Positions 16,485 through 28,748 are shown, counted from the stretch's first letter. The stretch: DNA of 43,446 nucleotides from Acidobacteriota bacterium (GCA_025463125.1 JAOAPX010000107.1:1-43446), one strand, 5' to 3'. A program made the numbers and translations. Notes: generated from the letters alone by a model not told the origin.

Positions 16485-17501
16485 TTGAAGAGTAATTTAT
16501 TTACACGACCCTTCGTCCGTCCGCCATTTGTGCGGGCGTCTTTGACGACAGCCTTTGCGCTTTTGGTTTTCGCGGCGATTGTTTTCATTAACGCAAAATC
16601 CGTCGTCGCTCAGCCAGCGCCGATCGACCTCGGGCTGGCGACCAGCTTTTCCGTACTTGCGGGTTCGTCGCTTACTAACTCCAATCCGACCAATCTCTAC
16701 GGAGACTTAGGCTCACCTTCACAAAATGTTACCCCATCCTTCGTGGGCGGAACTAATTACCTGTCCGGACCGATTCTCAATGACGCACTTAACGATCTTA
16801 AGCTCGCGATAACAGATGCGAATTCCCGCACCGCAAACGTTAATTCGGCGAGCGCGGTGGATTTAGGCGGGTTGATTCTGACGCCGGGTGTTTATACCTT
16901 TGACGGTGCTATCTCGGTGACCGGGACGTTAACTCTTGATGCTCAGAGCGATCCATCCGCCATGTTTATCTTTAGAACCAAATTAACGTTAAACACTACC
17001 GCTAATTCCATTATACAGATGATCAATGGCGGCAATCCCTGTCAGGTATTTTTCGTGCCTGTCGGTGCGAGCACTCTCGGCGCCAACTCGTCATTTATAG
17101 GGAGTATTCTCTCCCACAGCGCCCCTATCACGGTTGGTGACAACTCCAATATAGTCGGAAGAGCTTTGTCAGGAGCGGCGGTGTCCCTGGCACGTAACAC
17201 TATCGGCAGCTGCACGTTGGCTCCGACCGCGGCAACAGTTTCAATCAGCGGACGTGTCACGAGCAGCGCAGGGCGCGGCATAAGAAACGTGCGAGTATCG
17301 CTGACCAATTCAAGCGGACAAGTCAGAACAGCAAAAACTACTACCTTCGGTTATTACCAATTTAATGATGTTCAAGCTGGAGAAACTTACTTTCTTTCGG
17401 CAACAGGCAAACATTATACTTTCAGTCAGACGGTGCAAGTTTTAAACATCAATGAAGAAACAAACCAAATTGATTTCATTGCAACTCTGAAAAAAGATTG
17501 A
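16485..17501 (+). CDS. Exported DUF3494 (ice-binding-like) protein with C-terminal carboxypeptidase-regulatory-like domain
   Basis: A protein of about 338 residues with an N-terminal signal (hydrophobic about 22-35, cleavage near VVAQ). The DUF3494 beta-solenoid domain follows: IDLGLATSFSVLAGSSLTN, GDLG, GLILTPGVYTF, PSAMFIFRT and CQVFFVPVGAS are family hallmarks. From about residue 250 an SISGRVTSSAGRGIRNVRVSLTN...GYYQFNDVQAG region forms a CarboxypepD_reg/Cna-B-like beta-sandwich. DUF3494 proteins bind ice or serve as adhesins; which applies here cannot be told. The start is uncertain: TTG at 16485 has AGGAGA 14 nt upstream, and a TTG at 16455 is also in frame. It is the only intact gene of the tRNA island. 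Confidence 0.85.
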   Translation: MKSNLFTRPFVRPPFVRASLTTAFALLVFAAIVFINAKSVVAQPAPIDLGLATSFSVLAGSSLTNSNPTNLYGDLGSPSQNVTPSFVGGTNYLSGPILNDALNDLKLAITDANSRTANVNSASAVDLGGLILTPGVYTFDGAISVTGTLTLDAQSDPSAMFIFRTKLTLNTTANSIIQMINGGNPCQVFFVPVGASTLGANSSFIGSILSHSAPITVGDNSNIVGRALSGAAVSLARNTIGSCTLAPTAATVSISGRVTSSAGRGIRNVRVSLTNSSGQVRTAKTTTFGYYQFNDVQAGETYFLSATGKHYTFSQTVQVLNINEETNQIDFIATLKKD

Positions 17502-17665
17502 GAGTTTTTTAAGGATTAGAAGCAAATAAAAAGAAAAGTGTGCCAAGTGTATGCCAAAACCGAATAAATTCAATTAAACTCAAAAAACAATATAAAGCAA
17601 AAAGCTAAGTAATAAAGACTCAGGCGAACTCAACTAAACTCAATAACATCAATATTTTAGACATA

Positions 17666-17696
17666 AGGTCAGGGGTTCCATCCCCGCGACTCCACC
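17666..17696 (+). repeat. Right attachment-type repeat: partial copy of tRNA-Ala 3' end (attR candidate)
   Basis: AGGTCAGGGGTTC, ATCCCC and CGACTCCACC all match the 3' part of tRNA-Ala at 15949-15980, with a changed T-loop base and one base lost in the T-stem. It lacks any 5' tRNA half, so it is not a tRNA gene. A terminator follows at 17716, as expected for the original end of a tRNA transcription unit. Confidence 0.75.
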
Positions 17697-17715
17697 GAAT
17701 CATTTTTAGAAGTTT

Positions 17716-17743
17716 AAGGCAATCTTTATTGATTGCCTTTTTT
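17716..17743 (+). terminator. Terminator after the right tRNA-end copy
   Basis: AAGGCAATC (17716-17724) pairs with GATTGCCTT (17731-17739) around TTTATT and continues into a T-run. It may be the ancestral terminator of the tRNA gene before island insertion. Confidence 0.75.
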
Positions 17744-18044
17744 ATTTGTCCGGCATCATCTCCGATCTTTAGGCGAACTCTTTATGCAAAAGCTTTTCAA
17801 GCGGCAATAGAATTTGAGCCGGTCGAAATTTGAGCGGCGTCGTTTTTTATCCGACGACTCCTCGGGCGACCGTATTTTTTTACTTCATATTTTCCCCGTC
17901 CCGCTTGAAGTTTACGCATTTTCGGCGCACTAAATAATAAATTTAACTTGCGCATCATCGCATAAAATATTATTATGCTTGAAGATTATTCATAAGCTTG
18001 ACTTTCATTATTCAAGCGAATAAACTTCCGGTTCGAGGTAGGAA
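17744..18044 (+). other. Upstream region of leuABCD with repeated CGCTTGAA words
   Basis: This 301-bp gap holds no gene. CGCTTGAA or its complement occurs at 17796-17803, 17902-17909, 17977-17983 (GCTTGAA) and 18011-18018. The last two can pair as a 7-bp stem-loop just before the leuA ribosome-binding site. AT-rich TAAAAT/TATTAT at 17963-17973 is the likely -10 area, but no good -35 is at the right distance. I find no leucine-rich leader peptide and no T-box here. The repeats could be operator sites. Confidence 0.4.
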
Positions 18045-19253
<1,209 letters not shown>

Positions 19254-19290
19254 TTTATTCAGATTCACCCAAAATTCGTTTTCGTAGTTT

Positions 19291-20394
19291 ATGAAATTAA
19301 AAATTGCAGTTTTACCCGGCGACGGCGTGGGCGGTGAAGTAACCGCGCAAGCGGTTCGCGTTTTGGAAACGATAGCCAAACTAGAAAATCACGAATTCGA
19401 ATTCGTGGAAATGCCGGTCGGCGGCGTCGCGATCAAGGCGAAGAATTCGCCGCTGCCCGATGAAACACTGGAAACCTGCCTGGCGAGCGACGCCGTTTTG
19501 CTCGGCGCTGTCGGCTCGCCCGAATACGATCATTTCAAAGGCGAAATGCGCTGCGAAGCCGGGCTTTTAAAGCTTCGCAGCCGTCTCGGCGCGTTCGCCA
19601 ATCTTCGCCCGTCGGCTTGTTACGAATCGCTGGCGGATTGCTCGCCTTTAAAGCGGGAAATCGTCGCGGGCGCTGATATTCTGATTGTTCGGGAGCTTCT
19701 CGGCGGACTTTATTTCGGCGAACCGCGCGCAATCGAAGCTTTTGGCGAGAGTCGCGAGGCTTACAACACGATGCGCTACACGACCGCAGAAGTCGAGCGC
19801 GTCGCCCGCGTCGCTTTCGAAGCGGCGAAAACGCGCGGCGGAAAAGTCACGTCGGTCGATAAAGCGAACGTTCTCGAAGCGTCGCAATTATGGCGCGAAA
19901 CCGTGATCGAGGTCAGCCGCGATTACCCGGAAGTCCGGCTCGAACATCTTTACGTTGACGCCTGCGCGATGGCGCTCGTCACCAACCCGAAACGTTTCGA
20001 CGTGATTTTGACGGAAAATCTTTTCGGCGATATTCTGTCTGACGAAGCGGCGGTTTTAACCGGAAGCCTCGGGATGCTGGCATCGGCGAGCATCGGCGGA
20101 CGCGTCGGTTTATACGAGCCGGTTCACGGCTCCGCGCCGGACATCGCCGGGAAAAACATCGCCAATCCGATCGGCGCGATTTCTTCGGCGGCGATGCTGC
20201 TCAGATATTCGGCAAACCTCGAACAAGCCGCGCGCTCGATCGAAGAGGCGATCGTCAGCGTCTTGTCGCAGGGTTACCGCACGAAAGACCTCGGAGCTTC
20301 GGAAAAATCAATCGGCACCAGCGAAATGGGCGATTTAATTGTGGAGAATTTAATGGAAACGCGCGAGGTAAACTATTCTTACTTTGCAGTCTAA
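19291..20394 (+). CDS. leuB: 3-isopropylmalate dehydrogenase
   Basis: A 367-residue NAD-dependent dehydrogenase that oxidises and decarboxylates 3-isopropylmalate to 2-oxoisocaproate. Visible motifs are [10 protein letters not shown] at the N-terminus, [19 protein letters not shown] with substrate-binding arginines, [28 protein letters not shown], and [25 protein letters not shown] with metal-binding aspartates. [18 protein letters not shown] is the NAD-site loop. It lies 37 bp after leuA and 14 bp before leuC, and is complete. Confidence 0.96.
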   Translation: MKLKIAVLPGDGVGGEVTAQAVRVLETIAKLENHEFEFVEMPVGGVAIKAKNSPLPDETLETCLASDAVLLGAVGSPEYDHFKGEMRCEAGLLKLRSRLGAFANLRPSACYESLADCSPLKREIVAGADILIVRELLGGLYFGEPRAIEAFGESREAYNTMRYTTAEVERVARVAFEAAKTRGGKVTSVDKANVLEASQLWRETVIEVSRDYPEVRLEHLYVDACAMALVTNPKRFDVILTENLFGDILSDEAAVLTGSLGMLASASIGGRVGLYEPVHGSAPDIAGKNIANPIGAISSAAMLLRYSANLEQAARSIEEAIVSVLSQGYRTKDLGASEKSIGTSEMGDLIVENLMETREVNYSYFAV

Positions 20395-20408
20395 CGCCTC
20401 AGAGCAGT

Positions 20409-21815
20409 ATGAAAACTCTTTTCGATAAAATTTGGGAAAACCATGTCATCGTCGAGCCGGAAAATGAACCGGCTCTTATTTATATAGATTTGCATCTCGT
20501 CCACGAAGTGACGAGCCCGCAGGCGTTTGAAGGCTTGCGTTTAAACGCGCGACGAGTGCGCCGCCCGGACTTAACCGTCGCGACGGTCGATCACGCGATC
20601 CCGACGATCAATCGGCACCTTCCGTTTAACGACCCGATTGCCGCCAAGCAGGTCGAAACTCTGCGGCAAAACTGCGCCGAATTCGGCGTGAAATTATTTG
20701 ATTTAGGCTCGCTCGAACAAGGCATCGTTCACGTCGTCGGACCCGAGCTCGGTTTGACGCAGCCGGGCATGACGATCGTTTGCGGCGATTCGCACACGGC
20801 GACTCACGGCGCTTTCGGCGCGCTCGCCTTCGGCATCGGCACGAGCGAAGTCGAACAGGTTTTGGCGACCCAGTGTTTGCCGCAGTCAAAACCGAAATCG
20901 ATGAGGATTCAGGTAAACGGCAATTTGCCCGTCGGCGTTTCGGCGAAAGATTTGATTTTGGGAATTATCGGTCAGATCGGCATCGGCGGCGCGACCGAGC
21001 ACGTTATCGAATACGCGGGCGAAGCCATTCGCAATCTTTCGATGGAAGGACGGATGACGCTCTGCAATATGAGCATCGAAGCCGGAGCGCGCGCCGGGAT
21101 GATCGCGCCGGACGATGTGACTTTCGCGTATCTCGAAAACAAGCGTTTCGCGCCGAAAGGCTCGGCTTGGGAAGAAGCGAAAGCTTACTGGCGAACTTTA
21201 AAAACCGACGAAGGCGCGGCGTTCGACAAAATAATTGAAATCGACGCGGCAAAGCTCGCCCCGTTCGTGACCTGGGGCACAAATCCCGGTCAGGTCGTTT
21301 CGATCGAAGAAAATATTCCATTGCCGCAGGATTCGGTTTACGAAACGGAAAAAGCCGCTTTCGAACGCGCTCTCGAATATATGGGCTTGCGCGGCGGCGA
21401 AAAAATTCAAAACGTCCCGGTTGACCGGGTGTTTATAGGTTCGTGCACAAACGGCAGAATCGAAGATCTGCGCGTCGCGGCGCAAATCGCCAAAGGTTAT
21501 AAAGTCGCTTCGACGGTTCACGCGATGGTCGTTCCCGGCTCGCAAAGCGTCAAGCTCGAAGCGGAAAAAGAAGGCTTGGACGTGATTTTCCGCGAAGCCG
21601 GTTTCGAATGGCGCGAATCCGGCTGCTCGATGTGCCTGGCGATGAATGAGGATGTTTTAAAGGCGGGCGAGCGCTGCGCTTCGACGTCAAACCGCAATTT
21701 CGAAGGTCGCCAGGGACGCGGCGGCAGAACTCATCTGGTCAGCCCGATGATGGCGGCGGCGGCGGCGATCGAAGGACGTTTCGTTGACGTTAGAAACTGG
21801 AATTTCAAGAATTAA
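20409..21815 (+). CDS. leuC: 3-isopropylmalate dehydratase large subunit
   Basis: A 468-residue aconitase-family large subunit carrying the [4Fe-4S] cluster, which with LeuD isomerises 2-isopropylmalate to 3-isopropylmalate. Cluster cysteines are in [12 protein letters not shown] and in [40 protein letters not shown] is the family signature near residue 130. Full length for bacterial LeuC. Unusually, a 157-bp spacer with repeats separates it from leuD, whereas the earlier genes of the operon are closely packed. Confidence 0.97.
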   Translation: MKTLFDKIWENHVIVEPENEPALIYIDLHLVHEVTSPQAFEGLRLNARRVRRPDLTVATVDHAIPTINRHLPFNDPIAAKQVETLRQNCAEFGVKLFDLGSLEQGIVHVVGPELGLTQPGMTIVCGDSHTATHGAFGALAFGIGTSEVEQVLATQCLPQSKPKSMRIQVNGNLPVGVSAKDLILGIIGQIGIGGATEHVIEYAGEAIRNLSMEGRMTLCNMSIEAGARAGMIAPDDVTFAYLENKRFAPKGSAWEEAKAYWRTLKTDEGAAFDKIIEIDAAKLAPFVTWGTNPGQVVSIEENIPLPQDSVYETEKAAFERALEYMGLRGGEKIQNVPVDRVFIGSCTNGRIEDLRVAAQIAKGYKVASTVHAMVVPGSQSVKLEAEKEGLDVIFREAGFEWRESGCSMCLAMNEDVLKAGERCASTSNRNFEGRQGRGGRTHLVSPMMAAAAAIEGRFVDVRNWNFKN

Positions 21816-21818
21816 CTA

Positions 21819-21866
21819 TTTATAAAATCAGTCGTTAATAAGTTTATAAAATCAGCCGTTAGTAAG
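21819..21866 (+). repeat. Tandem 24-bp repeat between leuC and leuD
   Basis: Units at 21819-21842 and 21843-21866 begin TTTATAAAATCAG and are 22/24 identical, lying directly head to tail right after the leuC stop. No protein is encoded. Confidence 0.85.
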
Positions 21867-21899
21867 AGTGAAATATTTCGATTAATATTTATTTTTTAT

Positions 21900-21913
21900 C
21901 CGCGAATTCGCGG
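21900..21913. repeat. 14-bp perfect palindrome CCGCGAATTCGCGG upstream of leuD
   Basis: A self-complementary 14-mer lies 60 bp before the leuD start, after AT-rich DNA. It could be a protein-binding operator or a tight RNA hairpin. I see no clear promoter with it. Confidence 0.5.
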
Positions 21914-21972
21914 CGTAAATTTGCGGCTGATTATTCTCAAACTCGCCTTTGCGGGCGATTTCCGAAACTAAT

Positions 21973-22581
21973 ATGAAAAGTTATCGCAGTGAAACCGGGC
22001 TTGTCGCGCCTTTAGCGCGCCCGAATATCGATACAGACCAGATTTTGCCCAAGCAATTCCTGAAGCGAGTCGAGCGGACGGGATTCGGCGAATTCGTTTT
22101 TTACGATTGGCGTTTTCGCCCCGACGGCACGCCGGACGAAAGCTTTGCGCTCAACCAGCCGCGCTATCAGGGCGCGAGCATTTTGATCGCCGGAGAAAAT
22201 TTCGGCTGCGGGTCTTCGCGCGAACACGCGCCGTGGGGCTTGCTCGATTACGGTTTTCACACGATCATCGCCACTTCGTTTGCCGATATTTTTTACAACA
22301 ACTGCTTTAAAAACGGTATGCTGCCCGTCGTTTTGCCGGAAACGGAAGTGGATGAGCTTCTGCAAAAAGCAAACGAGATCGAAGGCTATCATTTAACCGT
22401 CGATCTCGAAAAACAGGAAATCAGCGACGAATCAGGCTTTAAAACAACCTTCCGCGTCGCCGAGTTCCGGCGCTTCTGCCTGCTGAACGGCTTGGACGAC
22501 ATCGGTCTGACTTTGCGGCACGAAAGCGAAATCGCCGCTTTCGAAAAAGCCAGACCGGAATGGCGCGTTTTTGCCGCTTAA
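21973..22581 (+). CDS. leuD: 3-isopropylmalate dehydratase small subunit
   Basis: A 202-residue small subunit that completes the LeuCD isomerase. Family motifs are [15 protein letters not shown] (substrate recognition), [17 protein letters not shown] and the [17 protein letters not shown] segment. The ATG at 21973 starts MKSYRSETG, just as in homologues; an in-frame TTG at 21949 would only add spacer DNA. Its stop codon overlaps the stop of the convergent gltD by 4 bp, and no terminator lies between the two operons. Confidence 0.96.
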   Translation: MKSYRSETGLVAPLARPNIDTDQILPKQFLKRVERTGFGEFVFYDWRFRPDGTPDESFALNQPRYQGASILIAGENFGCGSSREHAPWGLLDYGFHTIIATSFADIFYNNCFKNGMLPVVLPETEVDELLQKANEIEGYHLTVDLEKQEISDESGFKTTFRVAEFRRFCLLNGLDDIGLTLRHESEIAAFEKARPEWRVFAA

Positions 22582-24056
22582 TTCCCTTTTAAATAATCGT
22601 TAACGCCTTTCGCGGCATCTCTGCCGTCGGCGATTGCCCAGACGACGAGTGATTGTCCGCGTTCGCAGTCGCCGGCGGCAAAAACGTTCGGGACGCTTGT
22701 TTGCTTGGCTTTATTGACCGCGATAGTTTTGTGATCGGTGTATTCGACGCCTAAATCTTCCAGAAACTTCGCTTTTTCCGCGCCGACAAATCCCATCGCC
22801 AGGAAAACAACGTCGGCTTCCCAGAGTTTTTCGGTTCCGGCGACTTCGCGAAGCGCGTTTTTGCCGTTTTCCCGCGTCCATTCGACTTCGACGGTTTCGA
22901 GCCCGACCAGGTTTCCCTTTTCGTCGCCGATAAAGCGCCTGGTTAAAGTGTTGTAGCGGCGCGGGTCCGAGCCGAAAAGCGTGATCGCTTCTTCCTGACC
23001 GTAATCAACCTGAAACGTGCGAACGCTGCCGAGCCAGTTGTCGTGCGTGGCGATTCTTTCCGGCATCTGCGGCATAATTTCAAACTGCGTAACGCTTTGA
23101 CAGCCGAGGCGCAGAGAGCTTGCAATACAGTCGGTCCCGGTGTCGCCGCCGCCGATGACGATAACTTTTTTATCTTTTACGTCGATGTATTTTCCGTCGG
23201 AAAATCTGGAATCCAAAAGGCTTTTGGTGTTTGCCGTCAGAAAATCCATCGCGTAATGAACGCCGCCCAAAGTTCTGCCTTCAACCGGCAAATCTCTCGG
23301 CTGCGGAGCACCGGTAGTCAAAACCACTGCATCGAAATTTTGTTTCAAATCTTCAGCCGTCAAGTCAATTCCGACATTGACGCCGGCGCGAAATTCGACG
23401 CCTTCTTCGGCTAAAAGATTAACCCTGCGATCGACCAGACCTTTGTCGAGCTTCATATTCGGAATTCCGTACATCAAAAGCCCGCCGATGCGGTCGGCGC
23501 GTTCGAAAACCGTGACGCCGTGACCGGCTTTATTCAGCTCGTCGGCGCAAGCCAGACCAGCCGGACCTGAACCGACGACGGCGACGCGCTTGCCGGTTCG
23601 CTGTTTCGGCGGATTCGGCGCGAGCCAGCCTTCTTCGAAAGCGCGGTCGATAATGGCGACCTCGATTTCCTTGATCATCACAGGGTCTTCGTTGATGCCT
23701 AAAACGCACGAAGATTCGCACGGCGCGGGGCAAACTCTGCCCGTAAATTCCGGAAAATTATTCGTCAGCGAAAGCCTTTTATACGCTTCAAACCATCTGC
23801 CGTGATAAACCAGATCGTTCCATTCGGGAATCAAATTGTGCAGCGGGCAGCCTTTGGTCAAGCCGTTGTCGGTTTGACCGACGTGGCAAAAAGGAATTCC
23901 GCAGTTCATACAGCGCGCGCCCTGCGTCTGCAAAGCGTCGCCCGGCAGCGGAGCGTGAAACTCGTCCCAGTTTGCGACGCGCTTTTTCGGCTCGCGCAGG
24001 ATCGGCAAACTTCTCTGATATTCGATAAAACCCGTTACTTTACCCATAAACTTCAC
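22578..24056 (-). CDS. gltD: Glutamate synthase (NADPH) small subunit
   Basis: A 492-residue flavoprotein that passes NADPH electrons to GltB for reductive transfer of the glutamine amide to 2-oxoglutarate. The N-terminal iron-sulfur region holds the cysteines of [17 protein letters not shown] and [12 protein letters not shown] and NADPH folds follow with [18 protein letters not shown] and [17 protein letters not shown], and the C-terminal [14 protein letters not shown]. It is the last gene of the long ilv-glt unit, 21 bp after gltB, and its stop overlaps that of leuD. Confidence 0.96.
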   Translation of the reverse strand: MKFMGKVTGFIEYQRSLPILREPKKRVANWDEFHAPLPGDALQTQGARCMNCGIPFCHVGQTDNGLTKGCPLHNLIPEWNDLVYHGRWFEAYKRLSLTNNFPEFTGRVCPAPCESSCVLGINEDPVMIKEIEVAIIDRAFEEGWLAPNPPKQRTGKRVAVVGSGPAGLACADELNKAGHGVTVFERADRIGGLLMYGIPNMKLDKGLVDRRVNLLAEEGVEFRAGVNVGIDLTAEDLKQNFDAVVLTTGAPQPRDLPVEGRTLGGVHYAMDFLTANTKSLLDSRFSDGKYIDVKDKKVIVIGGGDTGTDCIASSLRLGCQSVTQFEIMPQMPERIATHDNWLGSVRTFQVDYGQEEAITLFGSDPRRYNTLTRRFIGDEKGNLVGLETVEVEWTRENGKNALREVAGTEKLWEADVVFLAMGFVGAEKAKFLEDLGVEYTDHKTIAVNKAKQTSVPNVFAAGDCERGQSLVVWAIADGRDAAKGVNDYLKGN

Positions 24057-24077
24057 CTCAAATCTTCTAAGAACTTT

Positions 24078-27000
24078 TTAGACGGCGACCTTTTCCGTAA
24101 ACGCCCGCATTTCAGCTTTTTCCTGTGATAATCCCATCGACAACAAATACTTCTGGGCTTCGATAACTTCACGGTAATCGTTCGGAATGACGCGGACGAA
24201 TTTCGCGAGACTCGCTTCCCAATTGAGCAGAAGCTCTTTTGCGCGAAAACTTCCGGTGTATTTGAAATGTCTCGAAACAAGGTTTCTGACCTGTTCGATT
24301 TCTTCTTTTTCCTCGATTCGCAAGAGGCTGACCATTTCCTGGTTGCAAAGTCGCCAGAATTCGCCGGTTTCATCGAAAACATATGCGATTCCGCCCGACA
24401 TCCCGGCGGCGAAATTCTTCCCTGTCTGACCGAGAACGACGACTCTGCCGCCCGTCATATACTCGCAGCCGTGATCGCCGACGCCTTCGACGACCGCGCT
24501 TGCGCCGCTGTTACGCACAGCGAAACGCTCGCCCGCGACGCCCGCGATAAAAGCCGTGCCGCTCGTTGCGCCGTATAAAGCCGTGTTTCCGACAATCACG
24601 TTTTCGTGCGCGGCGAAAGTCGCGGTTTTCGGCGGGAAAACGATGATTTTTCCGCCCGATAAACCTTTGCCGACGTAATCGTTCGAATCGCCTTCGAGCG
24701 CTAACGTAACGCCCGACGGCAAAAACGCGCCGAAACTTTGACCCGCCGAGCCTTTAAAGAAAAGCTGTATGGTTTCGTCCGGCAAACCCTGTGCGCCGTA
24801 TCTGCGAGAAATCTCGCCGCCCAGGATCGTGCCGACGGCGCGATCCGTGTTTTGAATCTGCAGCTCGGCTGAAACCGCTTTTCCGGCTTCGAGCGCCGGT
24901 CGGCAAATTTCGAGCAGCGCGGTTTTATCCAGGGTTTTTTCCAATTCGTGGTTTTGCGCGATTTGCTGAAAACGCCCGTAATCCGCCGGAACTTCCGGCT
25001 GGTATAAAAGCGGCGACAGATCGAGGCTGCCCGCTTTCCAGTGCTTGATCGTTTCGTTGACTTCGAGCAGATCGGTTCGCCCGACCAGCTCGTTGACGGT
25101 GCGAACGCCGAGTTCAGCCATCAATTCGCGAACTTCCTCGGCGACAAAACGCATAAAATTGACCGTGTGCTCCGGGTCGCCGGAAAACTTCGCGCGAAGT
25201 TTCGGGTCCTGTGTCGCAACGCCGACCGGGCACGTGTTCAAATGGCAAACGCGCATCATTATGCAGCCTAAAGTGACGAGCGGCGCTGATGAAAATCCGA
25301 ATTCTTCGGCTCCCAGAAGAGCGGCGATGACGACGTCGCGACCGGTTTTCAACTGCCCGTCGGTTTCAAGCCGCACGCGGCTGCGCAGATTATTGAGCAC
25401 AAGCGTTTGATGAGCCTCGGCGAGCCCGATTTCCCAGGGAATCCCGGCGTGTTTGACGCTCGTCAAAGGCGAAGCGCCCGTTCCGCCGTCGTATCCGCTG
25501 ATTAAAATCACGTCGGCTTTCGCTTTCGCCACGCCCGCCGCGATCGTTCCGACCCCGGCTTCGGCGACGAGCTTGACGCTGATACTCGCTTTTTCGTTGG
25601 CGTTTTTCAGATCGAAAATCAACTGCTTTAAATCTTCGATCGAGTAGATATCGTGATGCGGCGGCGGCGAGATCAAACCGACTCCGGGAGTTGAATGCCT
25701 GGTTTTGGCGATCCATGGGTAAACTTTCGAGCCCGGAAGCTGTCCGCCTTCGCCGGGTTTTGCGCCCTGCGCCATTTTTATTTGCAGCTCTTCGGCATTG
25801 ACCAGGTAATGACTCGTCACGCCGAATCGCCCCGAAGCGACTTGTTTGATCGCGCTTTTTCGCGAATCGCCGCTCTCGTCCGCGATAAAGCGCGCCGCAT
25901 CTTCGCCGCCTTCGCCCGTGTTGCTTTTGCCGCCGACGCGGTTCATCGCGATCGCGAGAGATTCGTGCGCTTCTTTGCTGATCGAGCCGTAAGACATCGC
26001 GCCGGTTTTAAAGCGTTTAAGAATCTGCTCGATCGGTTCGACTTCTTCGATCGGAATGCTCTTTGAATGTTTCTTAAATTTCAGAAGCCCGCGCAAAGTC
26101 GCCAGATTTTGCTCCTGCTCATTGACCAGGCGGCTGAATTCCTTAAACTCATCGAAATTGCCCGTGCGGCACGCGCGCTGCAATGTGTGGATGGTTTTCG
26201 GGTTGAACATATGATATTCGCCCATCTGCCGCCACTGGTAATTGCCGCCGATTTCGAGCGAATCGTTTTCCGTATCGCTCGCAAACGCCTGATCGTGTCG
26301 AATCAAGGCTTCCTGCGCGATTTCATTTAAGCCGATGCCGCCGAGACGCGAAACCGTACCTGTAAAATATGTATCGATAACGGCTTGGCTGATGCCGAGA
26401 ACTTCGAAAATCTGCGCGCCGAGATAGCTGCGAATCGTCGAAATTCCCATTTTCGATAAAACCTTAACGACGCCTTTGTTGACGGCTTTAACGTATTTTT
26501 TGATGGCTCTCGTTTCTTCGAGTTCGAGCGAGCCCTGGCGAATTCTGTCCTGAAGCGTTTCAAAAACCAGGTACGGGTTGATCGCCGTCACGCCGTAGCC
26601 CAAAAGCAAAGCGAAATGATGAACTTCGCGCGGCTCGCCGCTTTCGAGCACAAAGCCGACCTGCGTTCTTGTGCCTTCGCGAATCAGATAATTATTTACG
26701 GCTGAAACCGCCAGAAGCGCCGGGATCGGAACGCGGTATTCGTCCATTTCACGATCCGACAAAATAAAGATATCGTAGCCGTCTTTGACCGCCGCGCTCG
26801 CCTGGTGACACAGTTTTTCGAGCGCCCATTCCAAGCCCTGCGTGCCGTGCTGGCGGTCGAAAAGCATCGGCAAAGTTATCGATTTAAAGCCGGTTTTTCC
26901 CCAGGCGCTTTCCGAATCGCCGAGCAGACGCAGTTTTTCCAATTCTTCATTCGTCAGCACAAACGAGTTAAGCTTGATCTGGTGCGCCGCCTGCGCCGTC

Positions 27001-28673
27001 GGCTCGAAAAGATTTTCGTCGCGCCCGATCGCCGTGTCGATCGATGTGACGAGTTCTTCGCGAATCGCGTCGATCGGCGGGTTTGTCACCTGTGCGAAAA
27101 GTTGTTTGAAATAGTTGTAAAGCAGCTGCGGCTTGTTTGAAAGCACGGCAAGCGGCGTGTCGTTGCCCATCGAGCCGTTCGCTTCGGCTCCGCCCGTCGC
27201 CATCGGCGTGATTAGCATCCGCAGCTCTTCCTCTGTGTAGCCGAAAGCTCTCTGCCGCTGAACGACCGTTTCGTGATTGACTTCGTGGACAAACGGCGGA
27301 ACCGGCAGATCGTCGATGTGCAGCAAGTTCTGTTTGAGCCAGACTTGATACGGCAGCTGGTTGACGATTTTATTTTTAATTTCTTCGTCCGGTATAATTC
27401 GACCTTCGCGCGTGTCGATCAAAAACATTTTTCCCGGCTGAAGGCGACCTTTGCGCAAAACGTTTTCCGGTTCGATTTCCAGAACGCCGACTTCCGAAGC
27501 CATAATCACGCGGTCGTCTTTCGTCACGTAATAACGCGAAGGGCGCAGACCGTTGCGGTCGAGAACCGCGCCGATTATTTCGCCGTCGGTAAATGTGATC
27601 GCCGCCGGACCGTCCCACGGTTCGAGCAGGCACGCGTGGTATTCATAAAAAGCGCGTTTTTCCGGGCTCATCGCGTTTTCTTCGGAAAGCGGTTCGGGAA
27701 TCATCATCATTACCGAATGCGGCAGGCTTCTCCCGGCAAGCGATAAAGTTTCGAGCGAATTGTCGAACGCGCCCGAATCGCTCGCGTCGGCGTCGATAAT
27801 ATGCAGAACTTTCGGTGAATCTTCGCCGAAAAGCGTCGATTTCAGATTCTTTTCGCGGGCGTTCATCCAATTGACGTTGCCACGCAAAGTGTTGATCTCG
27901 CCGTTATGCGCGATGTATCTGAGCGGTTGCGCGCGCGACCAGCTCGGGAAAGTATTCGTGCTGAAGCGCGAGTGGACGACGGCTAAAGCCGATTCAAAAT
28001 CTTCATCGTGCAGCTCTGGGTAAAACGTGCAAAGCTGCTCGGTCGTCAGCATTCCTTTGTAAACAATGGTTTTTGTCGAAAGGCTGGAAAAATAAAATTG
28101 CTCGGCGAGACTTTTATCGCGGCGCGTCAGCTGCTCTTTCGCCCAGCGGCGAATGACGAAAAGTTTTCGCTCGAAAGCGGCGTCGTCGGCGATGTTTTCG
28201 CCTTTACCGATAAAAACTTGCTTGATAACCGGCTGCGAATCTTTGGCGGTCGCGCCCAGGGTTTCGTTAAAAGTCGGAACGTCGCGCCAGCCGAGAAACG
28301 TCTGTCCTTCTTCGCCGATAGTTCTTTCGAGAAGCTGCTCGCAAAACTGCCGCTTCTCGTCGTCGGTCGGCAGAAAGACCATCCCGACGGCGTAGGATTT
28401 TGCCTCCGGCAGGACTATGTGCAGTTTTTCACATTCTTTTTTAAAAAATTTGTGCGGAATTTGCGTTAAAATCCCGGACCCGTCGCCGGTCGCTTCCTCG
28501 GCTCCGCTCGCGCCGCGATGATCCATCCTGACCAAAATTTTGAGCGCATCTTCAACCGTCTTGTGTGACTTTCTTCCCAAAATGTCCGCGATAAAACCGA
28601 TTCCGCACGCATCGTGTTCGCATTGCGGAAGATATAAACCTTTTCCAGCCGATCTGCTCAAATCATTTTCCAT
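24078..28673 (-). CDS. gltB: Glutamate synthase large subunit
   Basis: A 1531-residue enzyme in three parts. The first is an N-terminal class II glutamine amidotransferase, with nucleophile probably Cys23 in [11 protein letters not shown], exposed after removal of a 22-residue propeptide. The second is the central and FMN-binding synthase domain, with [10 protein letters not shown] and [14 protein letters not shown]. Its [3Fe-4S] cysteines are spaced C-x5-C-x4-C in [12 protein letters not shown]. The third is the C-terminal GXGXG beta-helix ([11 protein letters not shown]). With GltD it makes two glutamates per cycle. Its place directly after ilvD couples nitrogen supply to the IlvE transaminase reaction. 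Many overlapping frames on the other strand are shadows of its codon bias. Confidence 0.97.
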   Translation of the reverse strand: MENDLSRSAGKGLYLPQCEHDACGIGFIADILGRKSHKTVEDALKILVRMDHRGASGAEEATGDGSGILTQIPHKFFKKECEKLHIVLPEAKSYAVGMVFLPTDDEKRQFCEQLLERTIGEEGQTFLGWRDVPTFNETLGATAKDSQPVIKQVFIGKGENIADDAAFERKLFVIRRWAKEQLTRRDKSLAEQFYFSSLSTKTIVYKGMLTTEQLCTFYPELHDEDFESALAVVHSRFSTNTFPSWSRAQPLRYIAHNGEINTLRGNVNWMNAREKNLKSTLFGEDSPKVLHIIDADASDSGAFDNSLETLSLAGRSLPHSVMMMIPEPLSEENAMSPEKRAFYEYHACLLEPWDGPAAITFTDGEIIGAVLDRNGLRPSRYYVTKDDRVIMASEVGVLEIEPENVLRKGRLQPGKMFLIDTREGRIIPDEEIKNKIVNQLPYQVWLKQNLLHIDDLPVPPFVHEVNHETVVQRQRAFGYTEEELRMLITPMATGGAEANGSMGNDTPLAVLSNKPQLLYNYFKQLFAQVTNPPIDAIREELVTSIDTAIGRDENLFEPTAQAAHQIKLNSFVLTNEELEKLRLLGDSESAWGKTGFKSITLPMLFDRQHGTQGLEWALEKLCHQASAAVKDGYDIFILSDREMDEYRVPIPALLAVSAVNNYLIREGTRTQVGFVLESGEPREVHHFALLLGYGVTAINPYLVFETLQDRIRQGSLELEETRAIKKYVKAVNKGVVKVLSKMGISTIRSYLGAQIFEVLGISQAVIDTYFTGTVSRLGGIGLNEIAQEALIRHDQAFASDTENDSLEIGGNYQWRQMGEYHMFNPKTIHTLQRACRTGNFDEFKEFSRLVNEQEQNLATLRGLLKFKKHSKSIPIEEVEPIEQILKRFKTGAMSYGSISKEAHESLAIAMNRVGGKSNTGEGGEDAARFIADESGDSRKSAIKQVASGRFGVTSHYLVNAEELQIKMAQGAKPGEGGQLPGSKVYPWIAKTRHSTPGVGLISPPPHHDIYSIEDLKQLIFDLKNANEKASISVKLVAEAGVGTIAAGVAKAKADVILISGYDGGTGASPLTSVKHAGIPWEIGLAEAHQTLVLNNLRSRVRLETDGQLKTGRDVVIAALLGAEEFGFSSAPLVTLGCIMMRVCHLNTCPVGVATQDPKLRAKFSGDPEHTVNFMRFVAEEVRELMAELGVRTVNELVGRTDLLEVNETIKHWKAGSLDLSPLLYQPEVPADYGRFQQIAQNHELEKTLDKTALLEICRPALEAGKAVSAELQIQNTDRAVGTILGGEISRRYGAQGLPDETIQLFFKGSAGQSFGAFLPSGVTLALEGDSNDYVGKGLSGGKIIVFPPKTATFAAHENVIVGNTALYGATSGTAFIAGVAGERFAVRNSGASAVVEGVGDHGCEYMTGGRVVVLGQTGKNFAAGMSGGIAYVFDETGEFWRLCNQEMVSLLRIEEKEEIEQVRNLVSRHFKYTGSFRAKELLLNWEASLAKFVRVIPNDYREVIEAQKYLLSMGLSQEKAEMRAFTEKVAV

Positions 28674-28748
28674 CTTTTATTCTGTTTTCTTAACCTTTTA
28701 AAGTTTTAGTTTGTTTATTAACCTTTGAGTCGCCGGTTAATTAAAACG

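Noticed and set aside
17641..17700. A second tRNA gene
   Set aside because: Only the 3' part of tRNA-Ala is present. There is no acceptor 5' strand, D-arm or anticodon arm, and the T-stem is broken.
17744..18044. A T-box riboswitch or leucine leader peptide before leuA
   Set aside because: No T-box consensus, no specifier hairpin and no Leu-rich short frame is found. The only short frames (for example an ATG at 17974) have no leucine run.
19254..19290. Frameshift that cut off the C-terminal half of leuA
   Set aside because: leuB begins 37 bp after the stop, so no leftover coding sequence for a regulatory domain exists.
24187..28469. Many long plus-strand frames opposite gltB
   Set aside because: They are shadows of the strong codon bias of gltB: no signals, no families and low-complexity Arg/Ala-rich translations.
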